Shown: positions 9,227-17,236 of the stretch, one piece after another
Layout: the number at the start of each line of letters is the position of its first letter
How positions within the stretch are numbered: the first letter of the stretch is position 1
Source: Lentibacillus sp. Marseille-P4043
Lineage (GTDB): Bacteria > Bacillota > Bacilli > Bacillales > Amphibacillaceae
Assembly (NCBI RefSeq): GCF_900258515.1
Contig: NZ_LT984884.1
Location: 1,025,289-1,089,288, forward strand
Direction: 5' to 3'
DNA length: 64,000 nucleotides
Made by a program: the position numbers and the translations under genes
The notes under the pieces: generated by a model
The model's database searches: none
What the model was told of the DNA's origin: nothing
The model's input: the letters and a program-made list of their open reading frames with translations, nothing else

Positions 9227-9261
9227 AAAGCAGGCATCCTATTTTTTAGAATGCCTGTTTT
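9227..9261. terminator. Bidirectional terminator
   Basis: Stem AAAGCAGGCAT paired with ATGCCTGTTTT around an A/T loop, between two convergent genes. Confidence 0.75.
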
Positions 9262-9271
9262 ATTTCCTGAA

Positions 9272-10333
9272 TTAATGTCTTTTGCTAAGCCATAACACGC
9301 CTGATTTGGCAATGCGAGGAACGAGCCCGGTAAATGGCTGTTGGAACATATTGCCGAACCCATCTGATTTACCAAGTGATCCGAGTGTTCCTTTTAATTT
9401 TATTTCTTTCGGTTTCTTTGGTTCCTTGTCATGTAACACAGCTAGCAGAATATCAGCGATTTGTTCTCCTTGCTGCATGGCTAGTTGACCACTTGGAGAA
9501 TGAACAGAAGATGCACAGTCACCTACTACATAAACATTGGTGCTTTCTGGTACTTGAAAAAAGTCATTGACGATAATCTTATCTTGCTGATCTTTTTCAA
9601 ATGGTAAATTTCTTGCTAAATAATGCGGACGAACCCCAGCCGTCCAGATAGTAACATCATTTACAAAACAAACACCATTATTACAGACTCCATCTTTCTC
9701 AACATACTCGACATTCGCATCATGCAAGACTTCCACATTGTTTTCAATAAACCATGATTCAACATATTCTTGGATCTTTGAATCAAATGCCTTTAGCACT
9801 GTTGCTCCACGATCAAGTAAACGTATATTTAAATCCGGTCTGCTTTCTCTTATTTCAGCAGCCACTTCGATACCACTTAAACCAGCACCAACAATAGCAA
9901 CCTTCCCATATGGTTTCAGATTCCCAACCGACATTCCCGTGTGACGTGCCTTGGCAAATGTTTGGACACTATCGGTATATTTCTCTGCCCCTTCAATACC
10001 ATGATAATTGTCCTCACAGCCAAGCGCAACGACCATATAATCGTAAGGAATCAGGTCACTTTTCCCTTTCAGTGTGATTTGCTGGTTGTCTGTATCGACC
10101 TCGGTAATTTCACCGTAAACATAGCGGACCCTTTCATCATCCGGAAATGCCACCCGTACATCCTTATCTGCAGAAGTTCCGGCAGCTATTGAGTAAAATT
10201 CCGTCTTCAGTGATTGGTATGGATTCCTGTCAATAACCGTGATTTCCACATCCTCTGGGAGATGATGATCCAGTAGTCCTGCAACTACTTTAACACCTCC
10301 ATAGCCACCACCTAATATGACCAATCTCTTCAT
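9272..10333 (-). CDS. yutJ: YutJ-like type II NADH dehydrogenase family protein
   Basis: A 353-residue flavoprotein that closely follows B. subtilis YutJ (355 residues). The FAD-binding motif is at the N-terminus (RLVILGGGYGGVKVVAGLL), the NAD(P)H-binding motif lies in KVAIVGAGLSGIEVAAEI, and the second FAD motif is NVYVVGDCASSV. It belongs to the NDH-2 superfamily that oxidises NADH and reduces quinone or another acceptor, but it lacks the long C-terminal membrane-anchoring helix region of true Ndh, so its acceptor is uncertain. ATG 10333 is preferred to GTG 10339 because it lies at better distance from GGGGTAAG. Confidence 0.9.
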   Translation of the reverse strand: MKRLVILGGGYGGVKVVAGLLDHHLPEDVEITVIDRNPYQSLKTEFYSIAAGTSADKDVRVAFPDDERVRYVYGEITEVDTDNQQITLKGKSDLIPYDYMVVALGCEDNYHGIEGAEKYTDSVQTFAKARHTGMSVGNLKPYGKVAIVGAGLSGIEVAAEIRESRPDLNIRLLDRGATVLKAFDSKIQEYVESWFIENNVEVLHDANVEYVEKDGVCNNGVCFVNDVTIWTAGVRPHYLARNLPFEKDQQDKIIVNDFFQVPESTNVYVVGDCASSVHSPSGQLAMQQGEQIADILLAVLHDKEPKKPKEIKLKGTLGSLGKSDGFGNMFQQPFTGLVPRIAKSGVLWLSKRH

Positions 10334-10415
10334 AAACACTTACCCCATCTCTCTCAATTGTTATATATGTATGAACATCTCCCTAAAGAATATCAAAAGA
10401 TACACAGAATGACTA

Positions 10416-10507
10416 GTGGGACATGGGGACAGGTTAGGTGTCCCGCCCGCAAAGCCATACCACGCGCCAAAATCACCTGGGACACCTAACCTGTCCCCAT
10501 GTCCCAC
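10416..10507. repeat. REP-like palindrome, copy 1
   Basis: Two perfectly complementary 29-bp arms (10416-10444 and 10479-10507) separated by 34 bases. The outer core GGGACATGGGGACAGGT also occurs at 12828 and 40870. It lies in the intergenic region between yutJ and the P450 gene and would fold into a very stable hairpin on either strand. Confidence 0.93.
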
Positions 10508-10569
10508 CTCCCTATGTTATTTAAGCGTCTTTTGGGGAAACATAATATTGACTATAACCAAAGGAGCTG

Positions 10570-11838
10570 ATGAGTGGGATGTCGCGTGCAGGGAAGGTGC
10601 CACATGAAAAAACAATCGACAATACAATGAGAGTATTGGCTGAAGGATATATGTACATACCAAACAGGTGCCGACGTTTCCAATCAAATATTTTTAAAAC
10701 GCGGTTACTTGGTCAAAAAGTAATTTGTATGAGTGGAGAAGAAGCGGCCCGGCAATTTTACGATACCGAAAAATTCCAGCGAAAAGGGTCTGCGCCTAAA
10801 CGGGTACAAGAAACTTTATTTGGTAAAAACGGTGTACAAACGATGGACGGAGCAGCACACAAACATCGGAAACAGCTGTTTATGTCACTTATGACGCCGG
10901 AGCGGTTGAAATGGCTTAGGGAACTTACTGAAAAACATTGGGAGGAAGCCGTAAAAAAATGGACGAAAGCAAAAGAATTAGTGCTGTTCGATGAGGCACG
11001 GGAGATCATGGTTCGTATCTCATGTGAGTGGGCTGGGGTGCCACTAAAGGAAAAGGAAGTAAAACAGCGAGCTAATGATTTAGGAGACATGATCGATGCA
11101 TTTGGTGCAGTTGGACCGAGGCATTGGGCTGGAAGATCAGCACGAAATCGATCGGAAACATGGATTCGCAACATAATTGAAAAGGTTCGAGCAGGAAAAC
11201 TTGATGCACCAGAGGATTCGGCACTGTATGCGATGGCATGGTATCGTGATTTAAATGGAAAACGTTTAGATGCCCAAATGGCTACAGTGGAATTGCTAAA
11301 TATTGTTCGGCCGATAGTTGCTATTGCTAGGTACGTCATGTTTGGTGCGTTGGCGTTACATGAGCATCCTGAGACTCGGGGAAAATTACAGACGGGCGAG
11401 GATGATTATAGTCAACACTTTGTTCAGGAGATCCGTCGTTTTTATCCATTCGGTCCGTTTCTCGGTGCAAGGGTAAAAAGGGACTTCATTTGGCAGGATT
11501 GCCGGTTTACGAAGGGGACATTGGTATTACTTGATGTTTATGGAGCAAGTCACAGTCCGCAGCTTTGGCAAAATCCGAACGAATTCCGACCGGAGCGTTT
11601 TAAGCATTGGAAGGGGAGTCCATTTGATTTTATTCCTCAAGGTGGCGGCGATTATTATAAAGGACATCGGTGCGCCGGCGAGTGGGTAACCATAGAAGTG
11701 ATGAAAACAAGCTTGGAATTTTTAACGCAAAAGATTGATTATAAAGTGCCTAAACAGGATTTGAGTATTAGTAAGGTTAGAATGCCAACACTTCCTAAGA
11801 GTCGATTTGTGATTAGCAATGTGGAGGTGAAAAAATAA
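10570..11838 (+). CDS. CYP152-family cytochrome P450 fatty acid peroxygenase
   Basis: 422 residues, strongly similar over the full length to B. subtilis P450 BS-beta (YbdT). H2O2-driven CYP152 enzymes hydroxylate or decarboxylate fatty acids. The Arg-Pro pair that binds the substrate carboxylate is in ELLNIVRPIVAIARY (R247-P248). The haem Cys is C368 in FIPQGGGDYYKGHRCAGEW. The residue equivalent to OleT His85 is Gln (Q90 in GVQTMDGAAHKHRK), as in BS-beta, which predicts mainly alpha/beta hydroxylation. ATG 10570 has AAAGGAG only 3 bases upstream, so ATG 10579 is an alternative start. A terminator-like hairpin follows at 11853-11877. No redox partner gene is adjacent, as expected for a peroxygenase. 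Confidence 0.95.
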   Translation: MSGMSRAGKVPHEKTIDNTMRVLAEGYMYIPNRCRRFQSNIFKTRLLGQKVICMSGEEAARQFYDTEKFQRKGSAPKRVQETLFGKNGVQTMDGAAHKHRKQLFMSLMTPERLKWLRELTEKHWEEAVKKWTKAKELVLFDEAREIMVRISCEWAGVPLKEKEVKQRANDLGDMIDAFGAVGPRHWAGRSARNRSETWIRNIIEKVRAGKLDAPEDSALYAMAWYRDLNGKRLDAQMATVELLNIVRPIVAIARYVMFGALALHEHPETRGKLQTGEDDYSQHFVQEIRRFYPFGPFLGARVKRDFIWQDCRFTKGTLVLLDVYGASHSPQLWQNPNEFRPERFKHWKGSPFDFIPQGGGDYYKGHRCAGEWVTIEVMKTSLEFLTQKIDYKVPKQDLSISKVRMPTLPKSRFVISNVEVKK

Positions 11839-11852
11839 ATAATCCTGTTAAT

Positions 11853-11877
11853 AGACCTCGCATTTATATGTGGGTCT
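11853..11877 (+). terminator. Terminator of the P450 gene
   Basis: AGACCTCGCAT and ATGTGGGTCT pair around TTAT, followed by TTCTG. The T-tract is short. Confidence 0.5.
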
Positions 11878-12000
11878 TTCTGCTATTGGCAAGCTTGGTA
11901 AAAAGGCTCATCAATTTTGCAAATATAGTTGGTTTCTACGTATAATAAATAGAGGGAATTTACTAAATACTCACTTAATAACGAATTGGAGGTGTTAATA

Positions 12001-12326
12001 ATGACACTTGATGAACTAACAGCAATCCAGCTATTGTGCAAGCAAATTAAAGAAAATCTCAATGTAAGCAAAGTTTTCCTCTTTGGCTCTAAGGCAAGGG
12101 GAGATGACGAAACATATTCAGATATTGATCTACTAGTATTAACCAAAAAGAAAAAACAAATGAGGACAGATGGGAATTATCCAATTTTACTTCAGATATA
12201 AACATTGATTACGGTGTAACTTTGAATTGTCTCTATTTTAACGAAAATGATTGGAAAAATGATTCGAATGTTAATCCAATACTTAAGGCTAACGTGGAGA
12301 AGGATGGGATCGAAATTGTCCTTTAA
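12001..12326 (+). pseudogene. Minimal nucleotidyltransferase (MNT-like antitoxin), frameshifted
   Basis: The frame begins at ATG 12001 behind GGAGGTG and encodes a Pol-beta-type nucleotidyltransferase core: VFLFGSKARGDDETYSDIDL, with the GS and DxD motifs. At an A-rich run near 12157 one base appears to be missing: the current frame stops at 12201, while the next frame continues sensibly (DRWELSNFTSDINIDYGVTL, then NPILKANVEKDGIEIVL) to 12326. The intact protein would be about 108 residues. MNT proteins often pair with HEPN toxins as AMPylating antitoxins. No HEPN gene is visible; the short downstream frame 12304-12405 does not resemble one. Confidence 0.75.
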
Positions 12327-12394
12327 TGAAAAAGCTGTAAATGCAATGTTGAGAAAGTCCAAAATCGTCTTGCCTGACTGCAAAGGGTGTGAAT

Positions 12395-12868
12395 ATGAAT
12401 TTTAAATATGCTCGAACACCAAAATGGAAACGCGCAAGTGCTACTTCCATTATTATTGCGATTATAAATTTGTTGCTGCTTCTGCTCAATGCTTATATGA
12501 ACGGCGGATTAAGTGCACTTGTAATTATTGTTAATGCCTCGCTGGCAGGTGTAGGTGTCATAATGGGTATTTATTATCTTAATATGCCGCACAAAGATTA
12601 TATTCGTACCGATAAACAACTCATTTCCATTCATAGAGGCCCAGTAATACCAAGAAAGGAGATTAAATTCCGTGACATTCAAAGGGTGATCGTGATTCGT
12701 CCAATCATTGAACTACACATGAAGAATCAAAAAGCCCATCAGTTTAACTTAGATTGGCTAACAACAGATGACTTAAATGAAATCAAGAAAATCCTCAAAA
12801 AAAAGACAGCTGAAGTTTCAGATCGGTGGGACATGGGGACAGGTCCCTTGTCCCGGAGAAGAATGTGA
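12395..12868 (+). CDS. Two-TM protein with bPH-like domain; C-terminus rewritten by a REP palindrome
   Basis: 157 residues from ATG 12395 (AAAGGGTG upstream). Two hydrophobic segments (about residues 12-31 and 38-60) are followed by a beta-rich cytoplasmic region (YIRTDKQLISIHRGPVIPRK, then KFRDIQRVIVIRPIIELHMK) like bacterial PH-type domains, and a helix LTTDDLNEIKKILKKK. The last 15 residues (DRWDMGTGPLSRRRM) are encoded by the left arm of REP copy 2, which enters the frame at about 12826. The ancestral protein therefore probably ended differently. The function is unknown. Confidence 0.65.
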   Translation: MNFKYARTPKWKRASATSIIIAIINLLLLLLNAYMNGGLSALVIIVNASLAGVGVIMGIYYLNMPHKDYIRTDKQLISIHRGPVIPRKEIKFRDIQRVIVIRPIIELHMKNQKAHQFNLDWLTTDDLNEIKKILKKKTAEVSDRWDMGTGPLSRRRM

Positions 12869-12926
12869 TAGGGTCAAGGGTTACAGCCGTGAAACAACTG
12901 GGACAACAAACCTGTCCCCATGTCCC
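12828..12926. repeat. REP-like palindrome, copy 2
   Basis: 17-bp arms GGGACATGGGGACAGGT (12828-12844) and the complement at 12910-12926, with further internal pairing. The left arm is inside the 3' end of the preceding gene. The right arm is followed by GTACGG and six T residues, so the element may also act as that gene's terminator. Confidence 0.92.
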
Positions 12927-13008
12927 GTACGGTTTTTTGAATTAGTTGTAAAGTAAACTTGACGTAAAGGAACCTATACATTAAGATGGTATTAGGAAGG
13001 TGAACGGG

Positions 13009-13218
13009 TTGAAAAATAATATGATGGAATATAGAAGGAAATTTGATTATTCACAGGAAAGTTTAGCACAGCAACTAGGGGTATCTAGACAAACAATTAT
13101 TTCCATTGAAAAAGGAAAGTACAATCCTTCACTACCTTTAGCGATGATCATTGCGGAGTTATTTCAAACGAATGTAGAGAGTATTTTCTTTTTAGAAGAT
13201 AAGGATTACAAAAAGTGA
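13009..13218 (+). CDS. Small Xre-family HTH regulator
   Basis: About 69 residues, starting most plausibly at TTG 13009, 7 bases after AGGAAGGTG. The whole protein is one Cro/CI-type helix-turn-helix (YSQESLAQQLGVSRQTIISI, then EKGKYNPSLPLAMIIAELF). These short YozG-like regulators typically sit at the head of operons with small integral-membrane proteins, as here, where two follow at 13 and 19 bases. It probably controls its own operon. The effector is unknown. Confidence 0.88.
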   Translation: MKNNMMEYRRKFDYSQESLAQQLGVSRQTIISIEKGKYNPSLPLAMIIAELFQTNVESIFFLEDKDYKK

Positions 13219-13231
13219 GGGGGCTTTCGTT

Positions 13232-13615
13232 TTGAGTAAGGATTATTCACCAAAAGCTTTTATCGTGGTTGGCTGTCTGTTTCTTTGCATGACTATTTTT
13301 ATGTTCGTTGTAGGATTCATGGCAAATTCAGCACCGCCAGCACAGACATATAACCTGATTGCCTTAACCATCATGTCTTTTTCGATGAGTTACCTTTATC
13401 CGCAATTCAAGCAAAATGATGAACGCATGAAGCTGATCAGATATAAGGGGCTGACTTATTCATTTTTCGCGCTTGTCGTATATTATATTGTGCTATCCGG
13501 TATTATTCAGTTTAATATTGTATCTTTATCCGCGATGGAAGTGCTTAATATTCTGGCAGCACTCATGATTAGTACTGTATTTATTTCCATGGTCATTTTG
13601 GCAAAGCGAAATTGA
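13232..13615 (+). CDS. Four-TM membrane protein of unknown function
   Basis: 127 residues with four predicted membrane helices (about 8-30, 40-58, 68-90 and 100-124) and a charged middle loop QFKQNDERMKLIRYKG, a layout common in DUF2178-like proteins encoded beside small Xre regulators. The start is TTG 13232, 8 bases after GAGGGGG. It is co-transcribed with the regulator upstream and the 58-residue protein downstream. No catalytic motif is visible. Confidence 0.75.
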   Translation: MSKDYSPKAFIVVGCLFLCMTIFMFVVGFMANSAPPAQTYNLIALTIMSFSMSYLYPQFKQNDERMKLIRYKGLTYSFFALVVYYIVLSGIIQFNIVSLSAMEVLNILAALMISTVFISMVILAKRN

Positions 13616-13634
13616 TTTTGCGGAGGTGTTTCTT

Positions 13635-13811
13635 GTGTCGCAATTATTTTTTCCAGTCTGTATAGTTATCGGGATACTATTTTTTTATTTTCTTTTGCGC
13701 AATGATTATGACGAAAATAAAAGCTTAACGAAGAAGGGCTTCGTTAAGCTACTTTTGGGAATGGGGATTATTTTTGTAGCGGTTTTCATTTTTGTTTCTT
13801 TTACAGGGTAG
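13635..13811 (+). CDS. Small two-TM membrane protein
   Basis: 58 residues from GTG 13635, 7 bases after CGGAGGTG. Two hydrophobic helices (SQLFFPVCIVIGILFFYFLL and GFVKLLLGMGIIFVAVFIFV) flank a charged loop NDYDENKSLTKK. It is the third gene of the Xre operon. The 12-unit tandem array begins 3 bases after its stop, so the array probably lies within the operon's transcript. Function is unknown. Confidence 0.65.
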   Translation: MSQLFFPVCIVIGILFFYFLLRNDYDENKSLTKKGFVKLLLGMGIIFVAVFIFVSFTG

Positions 13812-13813
13812 GA

Positions 13814-14065
13814 GTTGCTGGACAAACAAGGAAAGTCGCCGGACGAATGCGGAAAGTCGCCGGACAAATGGGAAAAGTCGCCGGACGAATGCGGAAAGTC
13901 GCCGGACGAACGTGGAAAGTCGCCGGACGAATGCGGAAAGTCGCCGAACGAATGCGGAAAGTCGCCGGACAAATGGGAAAAGTCGCCGGACGAATGCGGA
14001 AAGTCGCCGGACGAATGCGGAAAGTCGCCGAACGAACGTGGAAAGTCGCCGGAGAAACAAGAGAA
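13814..14065. repeat. 21-bp tandem array, 12 units
   Basis: Twelve units of exactly 21 bases, consensus GTCGCCGGACGAATGCG plus GAAA, with variants at the middle positions (ACAAATGGG, AACGAACGT). Because 21 is a multiple of three, several frames stay open and give spurious repetitive peptides such as SPDECGK. Neighbouring units repeat in blocks: the series from 13856 recurs near 13961, indicating multi-unit duplication. Part of the consensus (GCGGAAA, then TCG and CC) resembles the 20-bp arrays at 23.6 and 44.2 kb. Confidence 0.93.
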
Positions 14066-14119
14066 GCCGGCGATCGTGCTTCAATCAGGTCGTCCTCCAC
14101 TATAATTTTCAAAAATATA

Positions 14120-14167
14120 AACCGGGTGGGAAATCGCATTAGGTGAAATGCGATTTTCTGCCCGGTT
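14120..14167. terminator. Long hairpin, probable terminator
   Basis: Arms of about 20 bases (14120-14140 and 14147-14167) with few mismatches, between the array and the convergent amidase gene. No long T-tract follows on either strand, so its role as a terminator is likely but unproven. Confidence 0.6.
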
Positions 14168-14197
14168 GCCGCTGGTAGAGAAAAAATTATTTAAATA

Positions 14198-14998
14198 CTA
14201 TTTTTTCTCTTCTGCAATAAAAGCATCCTTTATTCCTGCGTCAATCACTTTACGCAAACGGGCCTCCGCATTTTTTCTATCCGCAAAGGCTCCTGACTGA
14301 ACCCGATACCATTGCTCGCCAGAAATTTTAATGGAATCTACAAAGGCTTCAATACCTTTACTACTTAGAAAATCTACCCGTTCTTTTGCATTATCTTTTG
14401 CCTTGAAAGAGCCGGCGATCACTCGATAAATCGTTCCGGAGTCATTTTTTTTTCGCTGAAGATTAAATGCCTTCGCAAGTCCATTTACGTGTCCTCGTGC
14501 TACTTGTTTTCGCCATGAGGATTTTTTCATTAAAGCTGCGTCATGGCTATTATCAATAAATCCATTTTCGGTTAATAGGGCTGGCATTGACGATTCGCGT
14601 AGCACATGGAAGTTCGCCTTTTTCTGACCACGATTGTTCAATTCATTTAATTTGTTCACTTCAGCATGTAGGATATCTTGATATTTTGCGGTTTTAGATG
14701 AACTTGATAAACTGCTGTGAATGTAATCTTCATAACCTTGGGCAGAGCCATTAAAGGAATTACAATGAATGGATAAGAAATAGTCGGCACCCCAAGCATT
14801 TGCCTCGTTTGTTCGTTGTGCTAGACTTTTACTTTTATCATCCATACGGCTCATTTTTACGTCAACATTTTGATATTCACTCGTTAAAATAGTACGTATG
14901 TCAAGCGCGATGTCAAGCGTGATATTTTTCTCATTTAATCCATTTCCCTGTGCACCCGGATCTGATCCACCATGTCCAGGGTCTAAATATAGTTTCAT
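14198..14998 (-). CDS. cwlC: N-acetylmuramoyl-L-alanine amidase (CwlC-like) with SPOR repeats
   Basis: 266 residues, no signal peptide. Residues 1-175 are an Amidase_3 zinc domain: LDPGHGGSDPGA (first His), GLNEKNITLDIAL (Glu), FLSIHCNSF (second His) and MPALLTENGFIDN (catalytic Glu). Residues 185-266 hold two SPOR-type repeats (YRVIAGSFKAKDNAKERVDF and YRVQSGAFADRKNAEARLRK) that bind denuded peptidoglycan. B. subtilis CwlC has this architecture and lyses the mother-cell wall in sporulation. ATG 14998 lies 9 bases from GGAGG; a TTG one codon earlier is possible. A sigma-K-like -10 is noted upstream. Confidence 0.88.
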   Translation of the reverse strand: MKLYLDPGHGGSDPGAQGNGLNEKNITLDIALDIRTILTSEYQNVDVKMSRMDDKSKSLAQRTNEANAWGADYFLSIHCNSFNGSAQGYEDYIHSSLSSSSKTAKYQDILHAEVNKLNELNNRGQKKANFHVLRESSMPALLTENGFIDNSHDAALMKKSSWRKQVARGHVNGLAKAFNLQRKKNDSGTIYRVIAGSFKAKDNAKERVDFLSSKGIEAFVDSIKISGEQWYRVQSGAFADRKNAEARLRKVIDAGIKDAFIAEEKK

Positions 14999-15039
14999 CA
15001 AATGTATCCTCCATTCTCTTAAAAATTTATTGCATTAAT

Positions 15040-15048
15040 AGTGTATGG
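15040..15048 (-). promoter_or_regulatory. Possible sigma-K -10 element upstream of the amidase gene
   Basis: On the minus strand CATACACTA fits the CATAnnnTA -10 pattern of sigma-K promoters and lies about 40 bases before the start codon. I find no good -35 AC at 16-17 bases, so the call rests on the -10 and on the CwlC-like product. Confidence 0.35.
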
Positions 15049-15265
15049 TTCGTCATAAAAATCAATTGGACAAACGTCTTTTCACCAATAAAATTCCATC
15101 CCTGCCACCGCCTTTTTCGATATTTAATAGACAAATGGACCGTATCCTATCATTACAATCGAATTGAAATAGGATTTGGTGGCATGAAAACAGTTTGAGC
15201 GGCTTTTATAAATGTGCTAGTATAATAGCTTGTTGATAATCAAATTATTAAAAAAGGGGTCTATC

Positions 15266-17194
15266 ATGTCCAAACAGCAATCCATTCCATTTACGATAGA
15301 TAAAACAGATAACTTTTTTGACCGTCTCGGAGATTATATTGGGGACGTGTTTTATGATATTTTACCGGAACAAGGGTATGAATTACGTGACGAACAAATT
15401 TATATGGCTTTTCAATTAGAACAGGCCTTTAAAAATAAACGTACAATCTTTGCGGAGGCAGGTGTAGGAACGGGGAAGACATTTGTTTATCTGCTATACG
15501 CTATTTGTTATGCGCGGTACAAGGGGAAACCCGCCATTATTTCATGTGCAGATGAGACGTTAATTGAGCAACTTGTGAAAAAGAGCGGTGATATCGAAAA
15601 GCTAGAGGAGGCTTTGGGTCTTGATGTTGATGTCAGATTGGCAAAGGCCAGGGAAAACTATGTCTGCATTAGAAAACTGGACTCGATCGTTAATCAGACA
15701 GATGATGAGGATATTTTGCGGGTACATGATGAGATTCCAGATTTTGTGCTTGATACAAGCGCCACGATGAAAACATTTGAGCGCTATGGTGACCGGAAAG
15801 AGTATCCATGGGTATCAGATGAAACATGGGATAAAATTGCCTGGGACCCGTTGCAGCAATGTTCAACTTGTGAGTGGCGTCATCGCAGTGGACAAACATT
15901 AAACAGGGATTATTACCGGCATGCGACAGACATCATTATTTGTTCACATGATTTTTATATGGAACATGTCTGGACAAAGGAATCACGCAAACGAGAAGGT
16001 CAATTGCCGTTGCTGCCGGATGCAAGCTGTGTTGTTTTTGATGAAGGGCATTTGCTGGAATTTGCTGCACAAAAAGGCTTAACATATCGGTTTAATTTTG
16101 AAGCATTGTCGAGTGTACTGACAGGTTATATGGGGCAAGATGTGCGCGAGGAGTCACTTCGTTTAGTGGAAGATATTTTAACTGTAAATGATGAATGGTT
16201 TAAATTGCTTGTAGATGGAGCGATGGTGGTAGAGGGATCGAACCGCTTGGAAATTAATCTTACAAAGGCAATGCACGAAATGGCGCAGAACTTATATGAA
16301 AAGGTGCAGCAATTACTGGAGCAATTAGTCTTTGATGCAGAGCTCTTTACGATGGATGACTACCACACGAAAATCATCGAGGAGTATTTAGAGTATTTTT
16401 CATATGGTTTGTCTATTTTACTTAAGAACGATGAAGGTATTTATTGGTTGGAGGAGAGCGGAGGGACGACGACCTTCGTGATTATGCCACGTTTAGTAGA
16501 AGATGTTTTGCGAAAAGAGGTATTCTCACAAAATATCCCGTTTGTCTTTTCATCGGCTACATTATCACAGGATGGAGATTTTTCTTATTTAGCGGATAGT
16601 TTGGGGATTGAGGAGTTTGACTTTTTTTCAGTTGCCTCCCCATTTGATTATGAAGGACAAATGAAAATAAATGGCCATATTGAAAGGGAAAAACAAGCCA
16701 AGTGGAAGTCCATCGGTGAGCAATTGACACAAAATGAAGGCAAATCATTGGTGCTGTTTGCATCACTACATGAGATGAACCAGTTTCGACGATGGGCGAA
16801 GAAGCAAGCATGGCCTTTTAAATTGCTTTACGAAGGGGATCGGGAAATTAGTGAGACGGTAAAGGGATTTCAAATAGATGAAACGGCTGTGCTATGTGCG
16901 TACCATCTGTGGGAAGGATTAGATGTACCTGGAGATGCGTTAACACAAGTGATCATTGCCTCACTTCCTTTTCCACCAAAAGATCCTGTCTTTCAAGCAA
17001 AACGGAAACGCTCAACACATCCAGAAATAGAAGTTGATGCACCATACATGTTGCTTCGCTTACGTCAAGGAGTTGGACGTTTAATTCGAACAAGTGAAGA
17101 TGCTGGGAGGATTCATATTTGGATGACAGCATATGAAAAAATGTTGTACCAAAGTAGATTAGCGAACGTTTTACCAGTTGAAATAGAATGGTAA
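15266..17194 (+). CDS. ypvA: DinG/YpvA-type XPD-family ATP-dependent DNA helicase
   Basis: 642 residues from ATG 15266 behind AAAGGGG; an upstream in-frame TTG has no ribosome site. Walker A is AEAGVGTGKTFVYL and the Walker B variant is VVFDEGHLLEF. A cysteine cluster (NYVCIRKL, then QQCSTCEWR and a Cys in IIICSHDF) occupies the place of the XPD iron-sulphur domain. Motif VI is GVGRLIRTSEDAGRI. It closely resembles B. subtilis YpvA (about 640 residues) and the DinG family, which unwinds forked or damaged DNA 5'-3'. It has no exonuclease domain, unlike the longer Bacillus DinG. A strong terminator follows. Confidence 0.9.
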   Translation: MSKQQSIPFTIDKTDNFFDRLGDYIGDVFYDILPEQGYELRDEQIYMAFQLEQAFKNKRTIFAEAGVGTGKTFVYLLYAICYARYKGKPAIISCADETLIEQLVKKSGDIEKLEEALGLDVDVRLAKARENYVCIRKLDSIVNQTDDEDILRVHDEIPDFVLDTSATMKTFERYGDRKEYPWVSDETWDKIAWDPLQQCSTCEWRHRSGQTLNRDYYRHATDIIICSHDFYMEHVWTKESRKREGQLPLLPDASCVVFDEGHLLEFAAQKGLTYRFNFEALSSVLTGYMGQDVREESLRLVEDILTVNDEWFKLLVDGAMVVEGSNRLEINLTKAMHEMAQNLYEKVQQLLEQLVFDAELFTMDDYHTKIIEEYLEYFSYGLSILLKNDEGIYWLEESGGTTTFVIMPRLVEDVLRKEVFSQNIPFVFSSATLSQDGDFSYLADSLGIEEFDFFSVASPFDYEGQMKINGHIEREKQAKWKSIGEQLTQNEGKSLVLFASLHEMNQFRRWAKKQAWPFKLLYEGDREISETVKGFQIDETAVLCAYHLWEGLDVPGDALTQVIIASLPFPPKDPVFQAKRKRSTHPEIEVDAPYMLLRLRQGVGRLIRTSEDAGRIHIWMTAYEKMLYQSRLANVLPVEIEW

Positions 17195-17200
17195 TATTTT

Positions 17201-17236
17201 ATAAGAGGTAACGATGGAGAATTCGTTACCTCTTAT
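17201..17236. terminator. Bidirectional terminator
   Basis: A perfect 14-bp stem (ATAAGAGGTAACGA, 17201-17214, with 17223-17236) between two convergent genes. It overlaps the last codons of the Nudix gene. Confidence 0.85.

Noticed and set aside
12304..12405. HEPN toxin partner of the nucleotidyltransferase
   Set aside because: The 33-codon frame has no HEPN motif (RxxxxH) and no good start.
13749..14146. Several overlapping repetitive frames on both strands at 13.8-14.1 kb
   Set aside because: They result from the stop-free 21-base unit, with no start signals.
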